In this document: piece by piece, positions 24,095 to 32,151 of the stretch | Layout of the letters: each line of letters opens with the position of its first letter | Position numbering within the stretch: the stretch's first letter is position 1 | Assembly: GCA_965112735.1 (NCBI GenBank) | Contig: OZ218957.1 | Span: 2,728,001 to 2,792,000 of the forward strand | Direction of reading: 5' to 3' | DNA length: 64,000 nucleotides | From: Phaeosaccion multiseriatum | Lineage: Eukaryota > Ochrophyta, other classes | Notes under the pieces: generated by a model | Told to the model about the DNA's origin: nothing | Database searches by the model: none | Seen by the model: only the letters and a program-made list of their open reading frames with translations | Position numbers and translations under genes: made by a program

Positions 24095-24226
24095 CTCGGG
24101 AGGAAAGCAGCGGCCTCAGGAGGGACTGGAGCCGGCCTCCTTGTCGTAGGCCTACAGCGAGCCTGGCTCGTCGCCCCCCTCCACAGCGCCGTAGCTTTTT
24201 CCAATCGGACTGAGGCTCGTGTTGAC
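24095..24226 (-). pseudogene. Ectopic fragment of the CNNM gene 3' end (copy 1)
   Basis: Read on the minus strand, this segment aligns with the CNNM last exon from about 49141 to 49272. It shares CAACACGAGCCTCAGTCC, AGCTACGG-GCTGTGGAG and AGGCCTA-GA-AAGGAGGCCGG, then CCTCCTGAGGCCGCTGCT. Small indels and a stop (TGTAGGCC region) break the frame, so it is a non-functional copy. It lies just beyond the 3' end of ankyrin pseudogene A. Confidence 0.8.
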
Positions 24227-24510
24227 GCCCCCTCTCCCTCTGCCGCCCTGTCACCGTGCTGCCGCTCCTTGGACTCATTCACTGATTGGCCCTGGACATG
24301 ATCATCTGATTACTGATGATGGCTGGCGCCAGGCCTGGTTACTGATTATGATCGGCGCAAACCATACTCATTGTCGACACTGTACCGCACCAGCAATATA
24401 CCGTTGGCCGTTGGCCGGGCTCTTCTTCAATAAAAAAAAGTGCATGACGGTCCCTCTCGTCCACAAGCTCCTTGAGAAGGTTCTCCAAGAGTGGTGATGT
24501 CCCAAAAACC
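24227..24510. other. Spacer between CNNM fragment and ankyrin A
   Basis: About 280 bases, moderately AT-rich, including an A9 run near 24430 next to AATAAAAA (24428). That could be a polyadenylation signal or the end of an inserted copy. No gene seen. Confidence 0.4.
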
Positions 24511-25467
24511 TCAGTCTTGGCAGGGGCACGGGTGTCCATTTGTATGCACCCACTGCTTCATCTCCTCATAAGCGGCAGGGGGCGTATCCCAGTCATCACC
24601 ATATTCGTCTTTCCACCACTGCGGGCATGCCCTGCTGTCCCAGGGGTACATGCCCTCCTCTGAGCGGAGCCACTTGAGCATACAATGTAGGCAGATTCTT
24701 GGCCCCGACTGCGGAATGACATAAACTTTCATCCCAAGCGCGATCGTGTGCAGCCATTGCAGCCATTACAGCGCTTCCTGATTGCGTGCCCAGACCGCGT
24801 GCCCAGACCGCAACGTAAAGACCAAGTTCCCACGCCCTGCTTCTCCCTGACGCCTCCATCTCAACTCTAACGTTGGGATGGTGGACCACCCACTCCACCA
24901 CAGGAAGACACGCCGACCGAATGGCCCCTCTCAAAAGAGAAAAATCAAATGCAGCGTTCACCTCGTCTGTGAGAAGCCACTCCAGCATGTCAAGCTTGCC
25001 CTTCAGAGCTGCATCATAATTCACCCCTTCATCCCATGGGCACCTCTCCTTGTCGGGCAAGCCTTCCGTCCGCAGCCATTGGAGGATACTCAGTCCATGC
25101 CACTCATTGCTCACAGCAGCCTGACACACGCTTCGACTCCAGGCACAGTCCATGCTGTAAAGAGCCTTGCACACGCTCACATCTCCGTACTGTGCTGCAG
25201 CCTCAAAAGCCTTCACACCCAGCTCGTACCCGTACTTCCTGGCCCAGCCCAAACGCTCCACAGACGAAAATCCAAATACACTCCTGAAATGCGTTGTCCT
25301 TGCTGGATGGAACTGTCTGTAATGGGAAAGAAGAAATCATCAACCCCGCCAGTCCACTCCATGACTGTACTTAAGCAGCACGGGCTGAGCCAGGGCATGG
25401 TCGAAAGATTAGAAGGTACCCCCATCGCTTCCAGCAAGGGCGGCGGGATCGGGAGCAGCTGCTTCAT
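24511..25467 (-). pseudogene. F-box/ankyrin paralogue A, frameshifted
   Basis: Closest to paralogue C. Intact stretches include WARKYGYELGVKAFEAAAQY, NEWHGLSILQWLRTEG, LDMLEWLLTDEVNAAFDF and the C-terminus EEMKQWVHTNGHPCPCQD-stop. These lie in different frames. One shift falls near 24690-24740: the first frame runs off into VVERRIW and the end continues from LKWLRSEEGMYPWDSRACPQ. Another falls near 25262-25330, where VMEWTGG...FFF aligns with VMELTGG...LFVAA of C but the following codons are out of frame. The N-terminal part is also shortened. It faces away from B, as C does from D, and is best read as a decayed member of a duplicated pair. Confidence 0.8.
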
Positions 25468-26035
25468 GCGAAGTCAGATACACCTCTCCTGAAAGCCTCT
25501 CCCCGCCCTGCTTTCAGTCCACCCCACCCATGACCATCAGTAGTACGCACGGGGATCAAGCAAAGGGGGGCGTTCTCTTCTCGGTCAAACCTGAGGATTT
25601 GAGAGCAAAATAAAGAGAGAGAGAAAAAGACAGAAGAGAATGTAATGGCTGCTGGACCATCTCCCACACTCGCCTTCAGCTGCTCCTCCTCCCCTCCTCA
25701 ATCTCTTCAAGGCCACACTGGCTGCGTCAGCAAGCAGCGATGGGGGGATCCAATCATCAGCAGTGAAGTGTATAGCCGAGGTCGTATCCCTCCGACTCAT
25801 CAATCCTCCCCATCGGAACAAAGAACAAAGTGAAGAACGAATCGAGCGAGAGCGCAAGTTGGTCATTCATTCGGACTTGGCCCTGTGAGTTACACGGTCA
25901 CAGCGATATTTGACGACAGCTACACCCATCCGCTCTTCTCACGACTCTCTCTGTTATGCTTTACCATTGATCCTTAGCTGTCGCTGCTGCAGCAGCTCAA
26001 GCAAAGGAGAGGGATTATCGGAGAGGCGTCTTCCC
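25468..26035. promoter_or_regulatory. Divergent spacer: ankyrin A / B
   Basis: Contains the 48-bp retroelement 3' piece (25776-25823, separate entry) and an AATAAAGAGAG motif at 25608. It presumably holds the promoter of B. An in-frame TTG-started extension of B upstream of 26036 (SSHDSLCYALPLILSCRCC) is open but looks non-coding. Confidence 0.4.
25776..25823 (-). mobile_element. 48-bp 3' end fragment of the retroelement found at 59.97-60.6 kb
   Basis: About 48 bases match 59974..60022 with around eight substitutions and keep the same reading frame on the minus strand: FVPMGRIDESEGYDL here against FVPMGRTDESEGHDL there. Flanking sequence on both sides differs. It lies in the divergent spacer upstream of ankyrin gene B. 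Confidence 0.65.
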
Positions 26036-27022
26036 ATGGGAGAGGCAGAGGGATCAAAGAGGCAGCGCCTGAGCAGCAAGCAAGGCGTAGGAAGGAATGC
26101 CGCACCTCCCGAGGAGACCTACGAGGCCAGTGTCAGGGCCTTGGGGATGGTAGAGGTGCTGGGGAGAGTCATGCCCCTTGTGGGAAAGGGCCACCACGTC
26201 TTCGTCGCCACCGTGTGCAAGGATTGGCAAGAGCAGTATGTGATGGTGTTTCCTTCACTCGAAACCTCCCTTCCGAGCCTAGTGGCGTCGGTACAGCGGG
26301 TGCGGTGGGCGAAGGAATGTGGGTACGAGCTGAGTGTGGGCACTTTCGACGCGGCAGCCGAGTTCGGAGATGTGAGTGTGTGCAAGGAGCTTTACCGCAT
26401 GGACTGCCCCTGGGATACAACAGTCTGCGAGGCAGCTGTGAGGAATGCTAGGCACGGGCTGCGTATTTTCAAGTGGCTACGATACGATGACCTCCCTGAA
26501 AAGGAATGCTGCCCTTATGTGCCAGCTGGCGTAAGTGGGGAAGCTGGTAGATGCGGCAATGTGGAGGTTGTGAAGTGGCTGCTCTCTGACGAGTTTCACA
26601 GTCACGATCTGTGGTTGGAAGCTGTGAAGGCGGGGCATATTAACGTGCTGGAAATGATGGTGCAGCACCCCAAGGTCAGGGCTCAGATGGAGGTGGCACC
26701 GGATTACGACGGGTGGAGAAATGGGGCTAGATGGGCGGCCCAGGAAGGCAATCTGGAAGTGCTGCAATGGCTGCATGTAAACGCACAGGAGCTGTGCGCT
26801 TGGGATGAAATTGTCAGTTATAACTCAGTGTATTTCGCCAAGAGCCTCTCCGTCCTCAAATGGCTCCGATCAGACGAGGTCGTGTGTCCCTGGCATGGGG
26901 GGGCATGCCCACAGTACTTGAAAGACCGCGATGGTGCTGGATGGGATATGCCCCCTGCCGCCTTGGAGGAGATGAAGCAGTGGGTACATGCCAACGGACA
27001 CCCCTGCGACTGCCAAGACTGA
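26036..27022 (+). CDS. F-box-like/ankyrin repeat protein B
   Basis: Single exon, 328 residues from ATG 26036 (MGEAEGSKRQRLSSKQG). The N-terminal half has an F-box-like helix set (VLGRVMPLVGKGHHVFVATV then CKDWQEQY). It is followed by at least five algal-type ankyrin repeats marked by AAAEFGDVSVCKELY, CEAAVRNARHGLRIFKWLR, GNVEVVKWLLSDEF, GNLEVLQWLHVNAQELCAWD and LSVLKWLRSDEVVCPWHG. It ends in the family signature EEMKQWVHANGHPCDCQD. The CPW and WLR motifs are typical of large ankyrin families in algae and oomycetes. F-box proteins with ankyrin repeats would recruit substrates to SCF ubiquitin ligases, but no target can be inferred. It is convergent with C, 448 bp away. Its 3' flank (27023-27140) is repeated in inverted form at 49.57-49.68 kb. 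Confidence 0.8.
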   Translation: MGEAEGSKRQRLSSKQGVGRNAAPPEETYEASVRALGMVEVLGRVMPLVGKGHHVFVATVCKDWQEQYVMVFPSLETSLPSLVASVQRVRWAKECGYELSVGTFDAAAEFGDVSVCKELYRMDCPWDTTVCEAAVRNARHGLRIFKWLRYDDLPEKECCPYVPAGVSGEAGRCGNVEVVKWLLSDEFHSHDLWLEAVKAGHINVLEMMVQHPKVRAQMEVAPDYDGWRNGARWAAQEGNLEVLQWLHVNAQELCAWDEIVSYNSVYFAKSLSVLKWLRSDEVVCPWHGGACPQYLKDRDGAGWDMPPAALEEMKQWVHANGHPCDCQD

Positions 27023-27344
27023 CCGCTTGTCCCCCCGATTCTGGGAGAGAGGTACCGGCAGCACAGAGCTGATGGACGCACTCGCAGTGTGTCAACAGTT
27101 CCCGTCGCTCAGGGGTGTTGGCAGTCGGGAGGAAGGACCGTGTGTGAGCCACAGGAAAGCATTGCCACACCCGTTGATATCAGTCTTCATTGAGAGAGGT
27201 ATAGCGGCTGCCTGATTAGAATAATATATCTTCATACTTTGATGTCAAGCAATGTCTCACATCCTCCCTTCACACGACTCAGGTCGTGCCCAACGTGACC
27301 TCTGGTCATTTCTCCCTTCCACAGAAACAAACCTTCCTCACTTT
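27023..27344. other. 3' flank of ankyrin B, family-conserved
   Basis: The first 120 bases after the stop (including GATTCTGGGAGAGAGGTACC, then GGCAGCACAG) are conserved in the relic at 49.6 kb and partly after gene D. The copied unit therefore extended past the coding region. Confidence 0.7.
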
Positions 27345-27441
27345 GTACTCCCGCTCCCGTTACCCGCGGCGCCTGTTGGCGAAGAGGAGAGCAGCGGCCT
27401 CATGAAGGGCTCCGAGCCGGCCTTCTCCTCGTCACAGGCCT
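27345..27441 (-). pseudogene. Ectopic fragment of the CNNM gene 3' end (copy 2)
   Basis: On the minus strand it matches about 49218..49318 of the CNNM last exon: GACGAGGAGAAGGCCGGCTC, then GGAGCCC, then GAGGCCGCTGCT-TCCTCTTC, then GCGCC...GGGAACGGGAG-like sequence running into AAGTGAG, which includes the CNNM stop region. It is truncated upstream at AGGCCTGTG and abuts the 3' end of ankyrin gene C. Confidence 0.8.
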
Positions 27442-27470
27442 ACTCATTGCACCCTTCACATTCAAAGGCT

Positions 27471-28493
27471 TCAGTCTTGGCAGTTGCAGGGGTGGCCATT
27501 GGCATGCACCCACTGCTTGATGGCATCAAAGACAGAAGGAGGCATTTTCAACACATCACCAAACATGTCCATCACAGTCTGTGGGCAGACAATGCTGTCC
27601 CAGGGGCACATGACCTCCTTCGATCGGAGCCATTTCAGCATGGAGAGGCTCTTTGCGGACAAGACTGCATTCGCGCAGACCGGTGCTTTCCACTCGCACA
27701 GCTCCCGCACGTTTGCGTGCAGCCATTGTAGCATTTCCAGATTGCCAACTGCGGCCGCAACGTAAGCCCCTCTATTCCACGTGCCACCTTCCTCTCCCTC
27801 TAGCGCCTCCATATGAGCTCTGACCTTGGGATGATTGACCACCCACTCCAGCACAGGAATACGCCCCGAATGAATTGATTTCATCAAAAGCATGTAACTG
27901 AATGGCGCGTCCACCTCGTCTGTGAGCAGCCACTCCAGCATCTCCAGCTTCCCCAGCTCAGCTGCTTCCTCACACACCCCTCCACCCCAGCGGCAAGGAG
28001 GCTTGCCGACCAGATCCGACCTCAACCATTGGAGGATGCTCAGTCCGTGCCTCTCATTCCTCACAGCAGCCCTACACACGCTCCAATCCAATGGACATTT
28101 TCTACGGTGAAGCTCCTCGCACACGCTCACATCTCCGTACTCAGCCGCAGCTTCGAACGTCTGGTGCACACTCAGTGCGCCTAGGTCATACCCGTACTTT
28201 CTGGCCCAGTGCAAGCGCTCCACGGACTCCACCACACTCCTGACTCGTGTTGTCTTGGCCGGATAGACATGTCTATAGTGGATCTTCCACTCCTTGCTCA
28301 CCGCCGCTACGAACAAGTTCTGACCCCCACCAGTCAATTCCATCACCAAGGTGAGCACCAAGCCCTGAGCCAGAGCCTCATCGCAAGCTTCGAAGGACCC
28401 AGCATCGCTTCCCTCGCTTACGGCAAAGGTAGTGGGATTCGGAGCAGCTGCTATAGCGGCACTGGCACCCAACGAGTCGGTGGACTTATTCAT
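27471..28493 (-). CDS. F-box-like/ankyrin repeat protein C
   Basis: Single exon from ATG 28493, 340 residues. It has the same architecture as B: an F-box-like N-terminal segment (LVLTLVMELTGGGQNLFVAA, then VSKEWKIHY), then ankyrin repeats (ERLHWARKYGYDLG, AAAEYGDVSVCEELHRRKC, NERHGLSILQWLRSD, LGKLEMLEWLLTDEVDAPFS, GNLEMLQWLHANVRELCEW, LSMLKWLRSKEVMCPWDS) and the terminal IKQWVHANGHPCNCQD. It carries an extra Ala/Ser-rich N-terminus compared with B and D. It pairs head-to-head with D (218 bp between start codons). It is closer to A than to B or D by eye (for example LEWLLTDEV in A and C only). Confidence 0.8.
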   Translation of the reverse strand: MNKSTDSLGASAAIAAAPNPTTFAVSEGSDAGSFEACDEALAQGLVLTLVMELTGGGQNLFVAAVSKEWKIHYRHVYPAKTTRVRSVVESVERLHWARKYGYDLGALSVHQTFEAAAEYGDVSVCEELHRRKCPLDWSVCRAAVRNERHGLSILQWLRSDLVGKPPCRWGGGVCEEAAELGKLEMLEWLLTDEVDAPFSYMLLMKSIHSGRIPVLEWVVNHPKVRAHMEALEGEEGGTWNRGAYVAAAVGNLEMLQWLHANVRELCEWKAPVCANAVLSAKSLSMLKWLRSKEVMCPWDSIVCPQTVMDMFGDVLKMPPSVFDAIKQWVHANGHPCNCQD

Positions 28494-28711
28494 GTTTTAG
28501 TTAAGAGAGTGAGAAATTTGGGAGGATTTGAAACTGAAAACGAGTTGTCCGACGGCGATCCTCTTGAACTTGCCTTGCACGCTTGCACCTCAAGGGTTTA
28601 CTAAAGTCTTTAAGTACCTCCCTCCCCCCTTCACTCCTCTCTCACATCCCTCCTCTCTTCTATCCATCCCTTGGTGCTGCGGACACTCCTCTGCGTCGGG
28701 CCGACGCAGCT

Positions 28712-29719
28712 ATGGCAAAGATGATAGAGGATTCCGATTCCGATTCCTCAACGATACAGCGCCTGAGCAGCAAGGAAGGCGTAGGAAGGGCACGAGAGAC
28801 CTACGAGGCCAGGGTCAAGGCATTGGGGATGGAGGAGGTGCTGCGGATAGTCATGCTCCTTGTGGGGAAGGGCCACCACGTCTTCCTCGCCACCGTGTGT
28901 AAGGAGTGGCAGGAGCACTACAGCGCGGCGTATCCTTCACTCGAGACCTCCCTCCCAAGCGTGGTGGAGTCTGTCAAGTGCGTGCGTTGGGCCAAGAAGG
29001 AATGTGGGTACGAGCTGAGTGTGAGCACTTTCGAGGCGGCGGCAGAGTACGGCGCTGTGAGCGTGTGCGAGGAGCTTTATCGCATGGGCTGCGCCTGGGA
29101 TGGTCAGGTGTGTGAGGCCGCGGTGAGAAATTCAAGGCATGGGCTGCGTGTCCTCAAGTGGCTGCGATCCGAAGACCTCCCCACAAAGAAGCGCTGTCCT
29201 TGGCTGGAATATAAGATCTGTGGGGAAGCTGGCAAGTGCGGCAATGTGGAGCTTCTGCAGTGGCTTCTGTCCGACGAGTTGGAGGACCCTCCGCATTTCA
29301 ACATGTGGTCGGAAGCTGTGAAGGTGGGGCGCATCAGCGTGCTGGAAATACTTGTACAGCACCCCAAGGTCAGAGCACAGATGGAGACGACACAAGAGGG
29401 AGACAACATGTGGAGGTTAGGGCCTTTCTGCGCGGCCGAAAAGAGCAATCTGGAAGTGCTGCAATGGCTGCATGCTAACGCACGGGAGCTGTGCAATTGG
29501 GATCAACACGTCAGCTGTAGGGCAGTTTCTGACGCCAAGAGTCTCTCCATGCTGCAATGGCTGAGATCGGAGGAGGTCATGTGTCCCTGGAACACCGCGG
29601 CATGCCCACAGTTCTTGAAGAATGCTTATGGTTACTGGTGGGATATGGCCCCTGCCGCCTTGGAGGAGATGAAGGAGTGGGTACATGCCAATGGACATCC
29701 CTGCGACTGCCAGGACTGA
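28712..29719 (+). CDS. F-box-like/ankyrin repeat protein D
   Basis: Single exon from ATG 28712 (MAKMIEDSDSDSSTIQRLSS), 335 residues; an upstream TTG frame is open but not used here. It is very similar to B: KGHHVFLATVCKEWQEHY, ETSLPSVVESVKCVRWAKKE, AAAEYGAVSVCEELYRMG, RHGLRVLKWLRSEDLPTKK, GNVELLQWLLSDELEDPPHF, SNLEVLQWLHANARELCNWD, LSMLQWLRSEEVMCPWNT, ending EEMKEWVHANGHPCDCQD. Shared sequence with B continues upstream of the ankyrin part (QRLSSK-GVGR, ETYEA-V-ALGM), so B and D are whole-gene duplicates. The short divergent spacer with C must contain both promoters. Confidence 0.8.
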   Translation: MAKMIEDSDSDSSTIQRLSSKEGVGRARETYEARVKALGMEEVLRIVMLLVGKGHHVFLATVCKEWQEHYSAAYPSLETSLPSVVESVKCVRWAKKECGYELSVSTFEAAAEYGAVSVCEELYRMGCAWDGQVCEAAVRNSRHGLRVLKWLRSEDLPTKKRCPWLEYKICGEAGKCGNVELLQWLLSDELEDPPHFNMWSEAVKVGRISVLEILVQHPKVRAQMETTQEGDNMWRLGPFCAAEKSNLEVLQWLHANARELCNWDQHVSCRAVSDAKSLSMLQWLRSEEVMCPWNTAACPQFLKNAYGYWWDMAPAALEEMKEWVHANGHPCDCQD

Positions 29720-30668
29720 CGATATGGCATAGACATTGAGAGGGGATGGAGGTACCGGCTGTTGCGGCTGACGAATTTGCAGGGCTGGCGCACCTTGGCT
29801 GGGTCTGGGAGAGACACTGTTGGGTGCGGGCAACAGATCGAGTGCTGCACCATTGAGCCCCTCGGGAGGGTTGCGCCCTTAGATTTTCTTGACGGGGCTT
29901 CGTTCTCTGAGGAACAATAGGGGCCCATCGAGGCTTCAAAAAGGCATTTCGCTTCGATTCCCTCTTTTCCCGAATGGATGGGGTAACGTAACCAACCCCT
30001 CCCCAGAAGGGAGCACAAACTTTTTTGAATGCATTTGATCTTAACTGAGATGACAAAAGAAAATATGATGCCTTTATATTAACCTTTGGCCATTGTGATG
30101 CAAAAGCACCGGCACGACAGAGAGGAGCTCTGCCGTGCCGTCAGCCTCGCCTGGCGCTTAAAAAATCAATGTATCTGTCTGTCTACTACACACGTTTGGA
30201 ATGGCGTACAGAATGGTAAGGGCAGCAGCTTACCGACTTCCCACAGCCAGTCTCCTGGCAGAGTCAGCGGCGCCGGCCGGCCACAGACGCGAGAGGTAAG
30301 AGGTCTCCCTCCTCCTCCTCCGCCTCTGTCCTTGAAAAGTACCCTTCCACTCCATCACCCGCTCCGGACCACTTGTCCTTTTCGGGTCGACTTCTTTTTT
30401 ACCACGAGCCAACTAGAGGGGTCCTCCCCTGGCCCAGCTTTCAGTCAGCCTACTACAGGCACCACTCCTTCCACATACCCCATACCTCGTCCTCCTCCTC
30501 CTCCTCTTCCTCCTCCTAGCTCGTCGTCCTCCTCCTCCTCTTCCTCCTCCTCCTCGTCCTCGTCCTCCGCCTGCTCCTCCCCGTCCTCCTCCTCCTCCTC
30601 CCACTGCTGGAACTACTGCTGCTCTCTCCTGTGCACCCACACGCACACACGCACGCACGCACATGCCA
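29720..30668. other. Convergent spacer: ankyrin D / CEP350-like
   Basis: 950 bases. The first 60 resemble the 3' flank of B. It then turns AT-richer (30030-30190). A CCTCCT-rich block at 30300-30600 adjoins the CEP350-like stop and is only compositionally coding. No gene supported. Confidence 0.5.
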
Positions 30669-32112
30669 TCACGAGAGCAGCCTGCGCATCTCGGTGACAG
30701 TCTCCTCAAGCAAGGCCTCGAGCACATCATCAGCAAGTTCGCACTTCATCTCCAGCTCCTCCGCTGAGTGGTACAGCCAAGCCTCCAGCTCCAGCCGAGC
30801 CCCCCCGCCCCCACCCCCACCGATACCGCTGCCTTCCTCATCAAGCCTCCTTCCCACCTTCCCCTCCCCCTCCCCCTCCTTCCCATGCGGATGTACCACC
30901 AACTGCTGCTGTTGCTTGGCACCTAGCCCCTTTCTCTCTCCTCCCTTCCCTCCGCCAGTACCGGTAGCACCAGCGGCGGGGATGGGCTTGGTCTCTTGCT
31001 GCCGCCGCCTGGCTGCTCTCGACGAGGCAGAGGCAGAGGCAGTGAACGAGGATGAGGCAGAGGCTGAGGCGGAGGCAGCGGAGGAGGAGGAGGAGGAGGA
31101 GGAGTGCCGCTGCAGTGCCCTCCTCAGCAGCTCCTCCGCCTGCTGCTTGCTACCAAAGGCCCTGTAGCCCTTCATACAGTGCACCACCCGCCCCGAGGGG
31201 CGCTCCCATGGCTCGGGCATGCGCCGTCCTCTCTGCTCCATCGCCAGCGCCTCGTTCATCGCGTCAAAGAGCGTCCGTTGGTGCGCCGCATACACCAAGC
31301 GCGCGGAAGGGTCCTCCGAGTCCGAGAACGTTCTCCGTGCCGCCCTTGCCTGAAGCTTGTGCAACACCGCGACGGGAAGCACCGGTCGAAACAGGTCCTC
31401 ATCCCCGGGAGGGTTGGCGCTGCTGCTACCACTGCCCCAGGGCGGGCGGGCCTCAGCCGCAGCCGCAGCAGCGTCGCTCATGGCGTCATTAAGCTCATCC
31501 AAAGACACCGCCTCCAGTGCCTCTCGCACGATAAGCCCCATGTCTTCGTCGGGAGGGATGGCCGGGGGCGGGGGCGGCGGCGGTGGGGGCTCCACTGCCT
31601 TACTGGTGGTGGTGGTGGGAAGGAGGGGCGGCGCCGTCGTCTTGCTGCTCACGCTCGCAAAGTCGTACATGTCGTCCTCCTCATCCTCCTCCTTCTCCTT
31701 CTCGTCGTCTCGGTCGTCGCCGCTCTGTGAATGGAGCACCGCTGGTCTCCGAGTTGTGATACCCTTCGGGAGCAGCTTGGGGAGGGCCGCCAGAGACGAC
31801 AAGGAGGAGAGCGGAGGGGCAACAGTTGGTGATACAGCAGCAGAAGCCGCCGCCGTCGGAGAGGGGAGGTCGCTGCTGACCGCTGCTGCCTCTGCCTCCT
31901 CCTTGCTCTTCGTCGCCCTCTCTACCCTCTCTGGGCGCGTGTTGCTCCCTCCCCCTCCTTGGAGCCCTGCTGCCATGCTGTCTTGCACGAGTGACTGTAG
32001 AAGAGAGTCCGCGATGGCATGTGCCTGTCGCTGTTTCTTCTTCTTCTTCTCGTCCTCCTCCTCCTCCTCCTCCTCCTCCTCCCCCTCCTTCTTCCCCAGC
32101 TCCCGCTGTTGC

Positions 32113-32151
<39 letters not shown>

